64,000 nt of DNA from Closterium sp. Naga37s-1 (lineage: Eukaryota > Streptophyta > Zygnematophyceae > Desmidiales > Closteriaceae), in contig CANJKZ010000169.1 of NCBI GenBank assembly GCA_947471745.1, positions 3,374,501 to 3,438,500 on the forward strand. Direction: 5' to 3'. Below are positions 1 to 12,700 of the stretch, piece after piece (within the stretch, counting starts at the first letter, position 1; each line of letters starts with the position of its first letter). The position numbers and the translations under genes are program-made. The notes under the pieces are model-generated. The model worked only from the letters and a program-made list of their open reading frames with translations, had not been told where the DNA came from and did no database searches.

Positions 1-3000
1 ATACCAGCAGCCATGCAGCCACACATGCAGATACCAGCAGCCATGCAGCCACACATGCAGATACCAGCAGCCATGCAGCCACACATGCAGATACCAGCAG
101 CCATGCAGCCACACATGCAGATACCAGCAGCCATGCAGCCACACATGCAGATACCAGCAGCCATGCAGCCACACATGCAGATACCAGCAGCCATGCAGCC
201 ACACATGCAGATACCAGCAGCCATGCAGCCACACATGCAGATACCAGCAGCCATGCAGCCACACATGCAGATACCAGCAGCCATGCAGCCACACATGCAG
301 ATACCAGCAGCCATGCAGCCACACATGCAGATACCAGCAGCCATGCAGCCACACATGCAGATACCAGCAGCCATGCAGCCACACATGCAGATACCAGCAG
401 CCATGCAGCCACACATGCAGATACCAGCAGCCATGCAGCCACACATGCAGATACCAGCAGCCATGCAGCCACACATGCAGATACCAGCAGCCATGCAGCC
501 ACACATGCAGATACCAGCAGCCATGCAGCCACACATGCAGATACCAGCAGCCATGCAGCCACACATGCAGATACCAGCAGCCATGCAGCCACACATGCAG
601 ATACCAGCAGCCATGCAGCCACACATGCAGATACCAGCAGCCATGCAGCCACACATGCAGATACCAGCAGCCATGCAGCCACACATGCAGATACCAGCAG
701 CCATGCAGCCACACATGCAGATACCAGCAGCATGCAGCCACAAATGCAGCCACACATGCAGATACCAGCAGCCATGCAGCCACACATGCAGATACCAGCA
801 GCCATGCAGCCACACATGCAGATACCAGCAAGCCATGCAGCCACACATGCAGATACCAGCAGCCATGCAGCCACACATGCAGATACCAGCAGCCATGCAG
901 CCACACATGCAGATACCAGCAGCCATGCAGCCACACATGCAGATACCAGCAGCCATGCAGCCACACATGCAGATACCAGCAGCCATGCAGCCACACATGC
1001 AGATACCAGCAGCCATGCAGCCACACATGCAGATACCAGCAGCCATGCAGCCACACATGCAGATACCAGCAGCCATGCAGCCACACATGCAGATACCAGC
1101 AAGCCATGCAGCCACACATGCAGATACCAGCAGCCATGCAGCCACACATGCAGATACCAGCAGCCATGCAGCCACACATGCAGATACCAGCAGCCATGCA
1201 GCCACACATGCAGATACCAGCAGCCATGCAGCCACACATGCAGATACAGCAGCCATGCAGCCACACATGCAGATACCAGCAGCCATGCAGCCACACATGC
1301 AGATACCAGCAGCCATGCAGCCACACATGCAGATTACCAGCAGCCATGCAGCCACACATGCAGCAGGCATGCAGCCACACATGCAGATGCAGGCAGGCAT
1401 GCAGCCACACATGCAGATGCAGGCAGGCATGCAGCCACACATGCAGATGCAGGCAGGCATGCAGCCACACATGCAGATGCAGGCAGGCATGCAGCCACAC
1501 ATGCAGATACCAGCAACCATGCAGCCACACATGCAGATACCAGCAACCATGCAGCCACACATGCAGATACCAGCAACCATGCAGCCACACATGCAGATAC
1601 CAGCAGCCATGCAGCCACACATGCAGATACCAGCAGCCATGCAGCCACACATGCAGATACCAGCAGCCATGCAGCCACACATGCAGATACCAGCAGCCAT
1701 GCAGCCACACATGCAGATACCAGCAGCCATGCAGCCACACATGCAGATACCAGCAGCCATGCAGCCACACATGCAGATACCAGCAGCCATGCAGCCACAC
1801 ATGCAGATGCAGGCAGGCATGCAGCCACACATGCAGATGCAGGCAGGCATGCAGCCACACATGCAGATGCAGGCAGGCATGCAGCCACACATGCAGATGC
1901 AGGCAGGCATGCAGCCACACATGCAGATGCAGGCAGGCATGCAGCCACACATGCAGATGCAGGCAGGCATGCAGCCACACATGCAGATGCAGGCAGCCAT
2001 GCAGCCACACATGCAGATACCAGCAGCCATGCAGCCACACATGCAGATACCAGCAGCCATGCAGCCACACATGCAGATACCAGCAACCATGCAGCCACAC
2101 ATGCAGATACCAGCAACCATGCAGCCACACATGCAGATACCAGCAACCATGCAGCCACACATGCAGATACCAGCAGCCATGCAGCCACACATGCAGATAC
2201 CAGCAGCCATGCAGCCACACATGCAGATACCAGCAGCCATGCAGCCACACATGCAGATACCAGCAGCCATGCAGCCACACATGCAGATACCAGCAGCCAT
2301 GCAGCCACACATGCAGATACCAGCAGCCATGCAGCCACACATGCAGATACCAGCAGCCATGCAGCCACACATGCAGATACCAGCAGCCATGCAGCCACAC
2401 ATGCAGATACCAGCAGCCATGCAGCCACACATGCAGATACCAGCAACCATGCAGCCACACATGCAGATACCAGCAACCATGCAGCCACACATGCAGATGC
2501 AGGCAGGCATGCAGCCACACATGCAGATGCAGGCAGGCATGCAGCCACACATGCAGATGCAGGCAGGCATGCAGCCACACATGCAGATGCAGGCAGGCAT
2601 GCAGCCACACATGCAGATGCAGGCAGGCATGCAGCCACACATGCAGATGCAGGCAGGCATGCAGCCACACATGCAGATACCAGCAACCATGCAGCCACAC
2701 ATGCAGATACCAGCAACCATGCAGCCACACATGCAGATACCAGCAACCATGCAGCCACACATGCAGATACCAGCAGCCATGCAGCCACACATGCAGATAC
2801 CAGCAGCCATGCAGCCACACATGCAGATACCAGCAGCCATGCAGCCACACATGCAGATACCAGCAGCCATGCAGCCACACATGCAGATACCAGCAGCCAT
2901 GCAGCCACACATGCAGATACCAGCAGCCATGCAGCCACACATGCAGATACCAGCAGCCATGCAGCCACACATGCAGATACCAGCAGCCATGCAGCCACAC

Positions 3001-6000
3001 ATGCAGATGCAGGCAGGCATGCAGCCACACATGCAGATGCAGGCAGGCATGCAGCCACACATGCAGATGCAGGCAGGCATGCAGCCACACATGCAGATGC
3101 AGGCAGGCATGCAGCCACACATGCAGATGCAGGCAGGCATGCAGCCACACATGCAGATGCAGGCAGGCATGCAGCCACACATGCAGATACCAGCAACCAT
3201 GCAGCCACACATGCAGATACCAGCAACCATGCAGCCACACATGCAGATACCAGCAACCATGCAGCCACACATGCAGATACCAGCAGCCATGCAGCCACAC
3301 ATGCAGATACCAGCAGCCATGCAGCCACACATGCAGATACCAGCAGCCATGCAGCCACACATGCAGATACCAGCAGCCATGCAGCCACACATGCAGATAC
3401 CAGCAGCCATGCAGCCACACATGCAGATACCAGCAGCCATGCAGCCACACATGCAGATACCAGCAGCCATGCAGCCACACATGCAGATACCAGCAGCCAT
3501 GCAGCCACACATGCAGATGCAGGCAGGCATGCAGCCACACATGCAGATGCAGGCAGGCATGCAGCCACACATGCAGATGCAGGCAGGCATGCAGCCACAC
3601 ATGCAGATGCAGGCAGGCATGCAGCCACACATGCAGATGCAGGCAGGCATGCAGCCACACATGCAGATGCAGGCAGGCATGCAGCCACACATGCAGATGC
3701 AGGCAGGCATGCAGCCACACATGCAGATGCAGGCAGGCATGCAGCCACACATGCAGATGCAGGCAGGCATGCAGCCACACATGCAGATGCAGGCAGGCAT
3801 GCAGCCACACATGCAGATGCAGGCAGGCATGCAGCCACACATGCAGATGCAGGCAGGCATGCAGCCACACATGCAGATGCAGGCAGGCATGCAGCCACAC
3901 ATGCAGATGCAGGCAGGCATGCAGCCACACATGCAGATGCAGGCAGGCATGCAGCCACACATGCAGATGCAGGCAGGCATGCAGCCACACATGCAGATGC
4001 AGGCAGGCATGCAGCCACACATGCAGATGCAGGCAGGCATGCAGCCACACATGCAGATGCAGGCAGGCATGCAGCCACACATGCAGATACCAGCAACCAT
4101 GCAGCCACACATGCAGATACCAGCAACCATGCAGCCACACATGCAGATACCAGCAACCATGCAGCCACACATGCAGATACCAGCAGCCATGCAGCCACAC
4201 ATGCAGATACCAGCAGCCATGCAGCCACACATGCAGATACCAGCAGCCATGCAGCCACACATGCAGATACCAGCAGCCATGCAGCCACACATGCAGATAC
4301 CAGCAGCCATGCAGCCACACATGCAGATACCAGCAGCCATGCAGCCACACATGCAGATACCAGCAGCCATGCAGCCACACATGCAGATACCAGCAGCCAT
4401 GCAGCCACACATGCAGATGCAGGCAGGCATGCAGCCACACATGCAGATGCAGGCAGGCATGCAGCCACACATGCAGATGCAGGCAGGCATGCAGCCACAC
4501 ATGCAGATGCAGGCAGGCATGCAGCCACACATGCAGATGCAGGCAGGCATGCAGCCACACATGCAGATGCAGGCAGGCATGCAGCCACACATGCAGATAC
4601 CAGCAACCATGCAGCCACACATGCAGATACCAGCAACCATGCAGCCACACATGCAGATACCAGCAACCATGCAGCCACACATGCAGATACCAGCAGCCAT
4701 GCAGCCACACATGCAGATACCAGCAGCCATGCAGCCACACATGCAGATACCAGCAGCCATGCAGCCACACATGCAGATACCAGCAGCCATGCAGCCACAC
4801 ATGCAGATACCAGCAGCCATGCAGCCACACATGCAGATACCAGCAGCCATGCAGCCACACATGCAGATACCAGCAGCCATGCAGCCACACATGCAGATAC
4901 CAGCAGCCATGCAGCCACACATGCAGATGCAGGCAGGCATGCAGCCACACATGCAGATGCAGGCAGGCATGCAGCCACACATGCAGATGCAGGCAGGCAT
5001 GCAGCCACACATGCAGATGCAGGCAGGCATGCAGCCACACATGCAGATGCAGGCAGGCATGCAGCCACACATGCAGATGCAGGCAGGCATGCAGCCACAC
5101 ATGCAGATGCAGGCAGGCATGCAGCCACACATGCAGATGCAGGCAGGCATGCAGCCACACATGCAGATGCAGGCAGGCATGCAGCCACACATGCAGATGC
5201 AGGCAGGCATGCAGCCACACATGCAGATGCAGGCAGGCATGCAGCCACACATGCAGATGCAGGCAGGCATGCAGCCACACATGCAGATGCAGGCAGGCAT
5301 GCAGCCACACATGCAGATGCAGGCAGGCATGCAGCCACACATGCAGATGCAGGCAGGCATGCAGCCACACATGCAGATGCAGGCAGGCATGCAGCCACAC
5401 ATGCAGATGCAGGCAGGCATGCAGCCACACATGCAGATGCAGGCAGGCATGCAGCCACACATGCAGATACCAGCAACCATGCAGCCACACATGCAGATAC
5501 CAGCAACCATGCAGCCACACATGCAGATACCAGCAACCATGCAGCCACACATGCAGATACCAGCAGCCATGCAGCCACACATGCAGATACCAGCAGCCAT
5601 GCAGCCACACATGCAGATACCAGCAGCCATGCAGCCACACATGCAGATACCAGCAGCCATGCAGCCACACATGCAGATACCAGCAGCCATGCAGCCACAC
5701 ATGCAGATACCAGCAGCCATGCAGCCACACATGCAGATACCAGCAGCCATGCAGCCACACATGCAGATACCAGCAGCCATGCAGCCACACATGCAGATGC
5801 AGGCAGGCATGCAGCCACACATGCAGATGCAGGCAGGCATGCAGCCACACATGCAGATGCAGGCAGGCATGCAGCGCAGCCACACATGCAGATGCAGGCA
5901 GGCATGCAGCCACACATGCAGATGCAGGCAGGCATGCAGCCACACATGCAGATGCAGGCAGGCATGCAGCCACACATGCAGATGCAGGCAGGCATGCAGC

Positions 6001-9000
6001 CACACATGCAGATGCAGGCAGGCATGCAGCCACACATGCAGATGCAGGCAGGCATGCAGCCACACATGCAGATGCAGGCAGGCATGCAGCCACACATGCA
6101 GATGCAGGCAGGCATGCAGCCACACATGCAGATGCAGGCAGGCATGCAGCCACACATGCAGATGCAGGCAGGCATGCAGCCACACATGCAGATGCAGGCA
6201 GGCATGCAGCCACACATGCAGATGCAGGCAGGCATGCAGCCACACATGCAGATGCAGGCAGGCATGCAGCCACACATGCAGATGCAGGCAGGCATGCAGC
6301 CACACATGCAGATGCAGGCAGGCATGCAGCCACACATGCAGATGCAGGCAGGCATGCAGCCACACATGCAGATGCAGGCAGGCATGCAGCCACACATGCA
6401 GATGCAGGCAGGCATGCAGCCACACATGCAGATGCAGGCAGGCATGCAGCCACACATGCAGATGCAGGCAGGCATGCAGCCACACATGCAGATGCAGGCA
6501 GGCATGCAGCCACACATGCAGATGCAGGCAGGCATGCAGCCACACATGCAGATGCAGGCAGGCATGCAGCCACACATGCAGATGCAGGCAGGCATGCAGC
6601 CACACATGCAGATGCAGGCAGGCATGCAGCCACACATGCAGATGCAGGCAGGCATGCAGCCACACATGCAGATGCAGGCAGGCATGCAGCCACACATGCA
6701 GATGCAGGCAGGCATGCAGCCACACATGCAGATGCAGGCAGGCATGCAGCCACACATGCAGATGCAGGCAGGCATGCAGCCACACATGCAGATGCAGGCA
6801 GGCATGCAGCCACACATGCAGATGCAGGCAGGCATGCAGCCACACATGCAGATGCAGGCAGGCATGCAGCCACACATGCAGATGCAGCAGGCATGCCCAC
6901 ACATGCAGATGCAGGCAGGCATGCAGCCACACATGCAGATGCAGGCAGGCATGCAGCCACACATGCAGATGCAGGCAGGCATGCAGCCACACATGCAGAT
7001 GCAGGCAGGCATGCAGCCACACATGCAGATGCAGGCAGGCATGCAGCCACACATGCAGATGCAGGCAGGCATGCAGCCACACATGCAGATGCAGGCAGGC
7101 ATGCAGCCACACATGCAGATGCAGGCAGGCATGCAGCCACACATGCAGATGCAGGCAGGCATGCAGCCACACATGCAGATGCAGGCAGGCATGCAGCCAC
7201 ACATGCAGATGCAGGCAGGCATGCAGCCACACATGCAGATGCAGGCAGGCATGCAGCCACACATGCAGATGCAGGCAGGCATGCAGCCACACATGCAGAT
7301 GCAGGCAGGCATGCAGCCACACATGCAGATGCAGGCAGGCATGCAGCCACACATGCAGATGCAGGCAGGCATGCAGCCACACATGCAGATGCAGGCAGGC
7401 ATGCAGCCACACATGCAGATGCAGGCAGGCATGCAGCCACACATGCAGATGCAGGCAGGCATGCAGCCACACATGCAGATGCAGGCAGGCATGCAGCCAC
7501 ACATGCAGATGCAGGCAGGCATGCAGCCACACATGCAGATGCAGGCAGGCATGCAGCCACACATGCAGATGCAGGCAGGCATGCAGCCACACATGCAGAT
7601 GCAGGCAGGCATGCAGCCACACATGCAGATGCAGGCAGGCATGCAGCCACACATGCAGATGCAGGCAGGCATGCAGCCACACATGCAGATGCAGGCAGGC
7701 ATGCAGCCACACATGCAGATGCAGGCAGGCATGCAGCCACACATGCAGATGCAGGCAGGCATGCAGCCACACATGCAGATGCAGGCAGGCATGCAGCCAC
7801 ACATGCAGATGCAGGCAGGCATGCAGCCACACATGCAGATGCAGGCAGGCATGCAGCCACACATGCAGATGCAGGCAGGCATGCAGCCACACATGCAGAT
7901 GCAGGCAGGCATGCAGCCACACATGCAGATGCAGGCAGGCATGCAGCCACACATGCAGATGCAGGCAGGCATGCAGCCACACATGCAGATGCAGGCAGGC
8001 ATGCAGCCACACATGCAGAAGCAGGCAGGCATGCAGCCACACATGCAGAAGCAGGCAGGCATGCAGCCACACATGCAGATGCAGGCAGGCATGCAGCCAC
8101 ACATGCAGATGCAGGCAGGCATGCAGCCACACATGCAGATGCAGGCAGGCATGCAGCCACACATGCAGATGCAGGCAGGCATGCAGCCACACATGCAGAT
8201 GCAGGCAGGCATGCAGCCACACATGCAGATGCAGGCAGGCATGCAGCCACACATGCAGATGCAGGCAGGCATGCAGCCACACATGCAGATGCAGGCAGGC
8301 ATGCAGCCACACATGCAGATGCAGGCAGGCATGCAGCCACACATGCAGATGCAGGCAGGCATGCAGCCACACATGCAGATGCAGGCAGGCATGCAGCCAC
8401 ACATGCAGAAGCAGGCAGGCATGCAGCCACACATGCAGAAGCAGGCAGGCATGCAGCCACACATGCAGATGCAGGCAGGCATGCAGCCACACATGCAGAA
8501 GCAGGCAGGCATGCAGCCACACATGCAGATGCAGGCAGGCATGCAGCCACACATGCAGAAGCAGGCAGGCATGCAGCCACACATGCAGAAGCAGGCAGGC
8601 ATGCAGCCACACATGCAGATGCAGGCAGGCATGCAGCCACACATGCAGAAGCAGGCAGGCATGCAGCCACACATGCAGATGCAGGCAGGCATGCAGCCAC
8701 ACATGCAGAAGCAGGCAGGCATGCAGCCACACATGCAGAAGCAGGCAGGCATGCAGCCACACATGCAGATGCAGGCAGGCATGCAGCCACACATGCAGAA
8801 GCAGGCAGGCATGCAGCCACACATGCAGATGCAGGCAGGCATGCAGCCACACATGCAGAAGCAGGCAGGCATGCAGCCACACATGCAGAAGCAGGCAGGC
8901 ATGCAGCCACACATGCAGATGCAGGCAGGCATGCAGCCACACATGCAGAAGCAGGCAGGCATGCAGCCACACATGCAGATGCAGGCAGGCATGCAGCCAC

Positions 9001-9432
9001 ACATGCAGAAGCAGGCAGGCATGCAGCCACACATGCAGAAGCAGGCAGGCATGCAGCCACACATGCAGATGCAGGCAGGCATGCAGCCACACATGCAGAA
9101 GCAGGCAGGCATGCAGCCACACATGCAGATGCAGGCAGGCATGCAGCCACACATGCAGAAGCAGGCAGGCATGCAGCCACACATGCAGAAGCAGGCAGGC
9201 ATGCAGCCACACATGCAGATGCAGGCAGGCATGCAGCCACACATGCAGAAGCAGGCAGGCATGCAGCCACACATGCAGATGCAGGCAGGCATGCAGCCAC
9301 ACATGCAGAAGCAGGCAGGCATGCAGCCACACATGCAGAAGCAGGCAGGCATGCAGCCACACATGCAGATGCAGGCAGGCATGCAGCCACACATGCAGAA
9401 GCAGGCAGGCATGCAGCCACACATGCAGAAGC
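1..9432 (+). repeat. Giant 30-bp minisatellite, about 314 units, open in several frames
   Basis: A 30-bp unit is repeated without interruption from the window edge. One frame reads MQPHMQIPAA, with variants MQPHMQIPAT, MQPHMQMQAG and MQPHMQKQAG. Because 30 is divisible by three and the unit has no stop, several forward frames and one reverse frame stay open for thousands of bases, so open length alone proves nothing. There is higher-order order: from about 2,491 to 5,790, blocks of 6 (sometimes 18-19) MQAG, 3 IPAT and 8 IPAA units alternate. From about 8,400 a five-unit K-K-M-K-M pattern (150 bp) cycles. A few units are irregular (near 730, 1,100, 1,245, 5,873 and 6,885). After 9,433 the array degenerates into a unique Met/Gln/His-rich stretch that is in frame with the phosphatase exon downstream. 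The left end lies outside the window. Confidence 0.98.
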
Positions 9433-9539
9433 AGACAACCATGCATCCCGTCCCACCGGACATGCAGCAGATACCTGACGATGCAGGGATGGAGCCCCTC
9501 CCATCGTATGTGCGGATTCACGCAGCGATGCAGCCAGAG

Positions 9540-9720
9540 TTGCATGTGCAGCCAGAGCTGCATATGCAGAAATCGCCTCTGGCTGTTGGATACGATGAAG
9601 GCGTGGTCAGAAAGAGCAACGGGGTGACTTTTGAGTAGACTCAAAAGTCAGAGCTGCATATGCAGCAATCGCCTCTGGCTGTTGCATACGATGAAGGTGT
9701 GGTCCCAGAGAGCAATGGCG
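9540..9720 (+). repeat. Tandem duplication of the phosphatase N-terminal coding segment around a palindrome
   Basis: The coding segment ELHMQ-SPLAV-YDEGVV occurs twice in the same frame, at about 9,557-9,613 and 9,652-9,708. Between the copies lies the palindrome at 9625-9650, which supplies a TAG stop. The first copy is continuous with the frame of the 30-bp array. The second is continuous with the phosphatase GDWG exon. Confidence 0.85.
9625..9650. repeat. Palindrome, TTTTGAG/CTCAAAA family
   Basis: The 12-bp arms TGACTTTTGAGT and ACTCAAAAGTCA flank a 2-bp centre AG. The stop codon TAG at 9636-9638 lies inside it. Confidence 0.9.
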
Positions 9721-12700
9721 GCGGCAGCGGCGAGCACAGGAACAGCAGCAGCAGCAGCAGCGTTGCACCTGTTCGCTTCTTTGCGTTTGGAGATTGGGGA
9801 AGGAATGGCACGTTTAACCAGTCACTGATCGCCAAGCAGGTATTGCAGGAAAGCGTGCAATGCATTCAGAATCCAAGCAAGGGCTGGGAAATAAATACCT
9901 CTTGAGACGTTTCCAAGGCATAACCAGAAGCAGCATTCTCTGGTCCTTCGAGACAACTTGTTCGAGCTTGGCCTCCCAGACGTGATTGCCCACCAGATCT
10001 CCCCACCTCCTTTGTTCTTTGCCCATCCCCCCACTTCCCCTGCATCCCAACCAGATGGGCCTGATCGGAGCCCACATGCACCCCCAGTTCGTGGTCTCTC
10101 TGGGAGACAACTTCCTGGAGCTCGGCCTTCCAGGCGTCAATGCCCGTTTATCATTCACCTCCTTCCTCGTCCCCCATCCCCCCACTCCGACCCCTGCATC
10201 CCAATCAGATGGGCCTAATTGGCGCCCACATACAACACAACCCCAGTTCGTGGTCTCGCTGGGAGACAACTTCCTCGACCTCGGCCTGCCAGACGTCAAT
10301 GCTCCCCAATGTTGTAACCTCCTTGCTTGCCCATCCCCTCACCTTTCATCTCCGCTCACCAACCAGATGGGCGTGGTGGGAAGGAAGCCACATGCACCCC
10401 CAGTTCGTGGTCTCTCTGGGAGACAACTTCCTCGACCTCGGCCTTCCAGACGTCAATGCCCCCCAATTCGCCCCACCTCCTTTGTTGCTTGCCTATCCCC
10501 TCACCTCCCGTCCCTGCAAACCAGATGGGCGAGGTGGGAAGCCACATGCACCCCCAGTTCGTGGTCTCTCTGGGAGACAATTTTCTTGAGCTCGGCCTTC
10601 CAGACGTGAATGCTCCCCAGTTCGCCCAGTCCTTCACCAACATCTACACCCACCGCAGCCTGCAGATCCCCTGGTATGCAGGTGAGCCCTGTACATGCCC
10701 AATGTGTTGCCCCCATATGCAGGTAAGGCCGCCTGAAAGGTCCTACACCAACATCTACACCCACCGCAGCCTGCAGGTCCCCTGGTATGCAGGTGAGCCC
10801 GCGTGTGCTGCTATCCCCGTACGTGCTGGTGAGTGAGAGTGTTCGCCTGTAGCAGTGCTGCGCCGTTCAGACGTGAATGCCCCGCAGTTCGCCCAGTCCT
10901 TCACCAACATCTACACGCACCGCAGCCTGCAGATCCCCTGGTATGCAGGTGAGCCCCGTACATGCCCAATGTGTTGCCCCCATATGCAGGTAAGGCCGCC
11001 TCAAAGGTCCTTCACCAACATCTACACCCACCGCAGCCTGCAGGTCCCCTGGTATGCAGGTGAGCCCGCGTGTGCTGCTATCCCCGTACGTGCTGGTGAG
11101 TGAGAGTGTTCGCCTGTAGCAGTGCTGCGCCGTTCAGACGTGAATGCCCCGCAGTTCGCCCAGTCCTTCACCAACATCTACACGCACCGCAGCCTGCAGA
11201 TCCCCTGGTATGCAGGTGAGCCCCGTACATGCCCAATGTGTTGCCCCCATATGCAGGTAAGGCCGCCTGAAAGGTCCTTCACCAACATCTACACCCACCG
11301 CAGCCTGCAGGTCCCCTGGTATGCAGGTGAGCCCGCGTGTGCTGCTATCCCCGTACGTGCTGGTGAGTGAGAGTGTTCGCCTGTAGCAGTGCTGCGCCGT
11401 TCAGACGTTAATGGCCCCGCAGTTCGCCCAGTCCTTCACCAACATCTACACCCACCGCAGCCTGCAGGTCCCCTGGTATGCAGGTGAGCCCGCATGTGCT
11501 GCTGCTAAACCCGCAGGTGAACCCGTACGTGCTGGTGAGTAAGTGAGAGTGCTCGCCTGTAGCTGGGCTGGGCCTTGCAGACGTGAATGCCCCCCAGTTC
11601 GTCTCCCAGTCCTTCACGAACATCTACACCCACCGCAGCCTGCAGATCCCCTGGTATGCAGGTGAGCCCCGTATCTGCTGGTAAGCGCACGCGTTAGCCC
11701 ACCTGCATCCAGCCCTGGCCAATCGCCAACATCCATCCCTCTTTCCTTGTCCCAATTCCTTCTTCCTCTGTTTCTCCGTTCCCCTGTTCTCCTTCCCCAC
11801 CCGCCCCTTCATCTCCAGTCCTGGGAAACCATGATTACTATGGGAACGTGCTAGCCCAGCTGCACCCTACACTGACCCATCATGACCCTTCCTTTTCCCC
11901 TTCCCCTTCCCCTTCTCCCTCCGTTAACTCCAGTCCTGGGAAACCATGACTACTATGGGAACGTGCTAGCCCAGCTGCTGCACTCAGCACTAGCCAGTCA
12001 CAACCTTTCCTTTTCCCCTTCTCCTTCTCTTTCTTTCCCTGTTCACCTTCAGTCCTGGGAAACCATGACTACTATGGGAACGTGCTAGCCCAGCTGCTGC
12101 ACTCAGCAACAGCCAGTCACAACCTTTCCTTTTCCCCTTATCCTTCTCCCTCTTCACCTTCAGTCCTGGGAAACCATGATTACTACGGAAACGTGTTAGC
12201 CCAGCTGCACCCAGCGCTGGCCAATCGCGACCCTCGATGGACCTGCCGTCGCAGCATGGCCCTCTCGCTCCCCGTCTGTGCCGAGATGGATGCAAAAAGC
12301 GTTGACTCGGCTGGCCAGGGCGTTGACCGCGTTGGCTCTGGAGGAGGGCAGGGCGTTGACTGCGTTGACTCTGGAGGGGGGCAGGGCGTTGACTGCGTTG
12401 ACTTTGTTGACCTGTTTCTGTACGACTCAATGCCGCTGATCCCGGCATACCGCCACAAGGAGGGCAGGCGGGTGGACTGGCGGGGGCTCAACACAGGCAA
12501 CTGGAGCCGCCAGGAGGAGGCAAAGCTGCAGGTGAGGGGCTGACTGTATTGACTGCGTTGACTTTGTTGACCTGTTTCACAAGGGGGGCAGGCGGGTGGA
12601 CTGGCGGGGGCTCAACACAGGCAACTGGAGCCGCCAGGGGGAGGCGCAGCTGCAGGTGCGTGCTTTTGATCTGATTTTGGTATATACTCGGCTTTTCACA

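Noticed and set aside
13-9627. One or more giant proteins of 2,700-3,200 residues encoded by the 30-bp array on either strand
   Set aside because: Several forward frames and one reverse frame are open simply because the unit has no stop and its length is a multiple of three. Only the frame joined to the phosphatase deserves attention, and even that is unproven.
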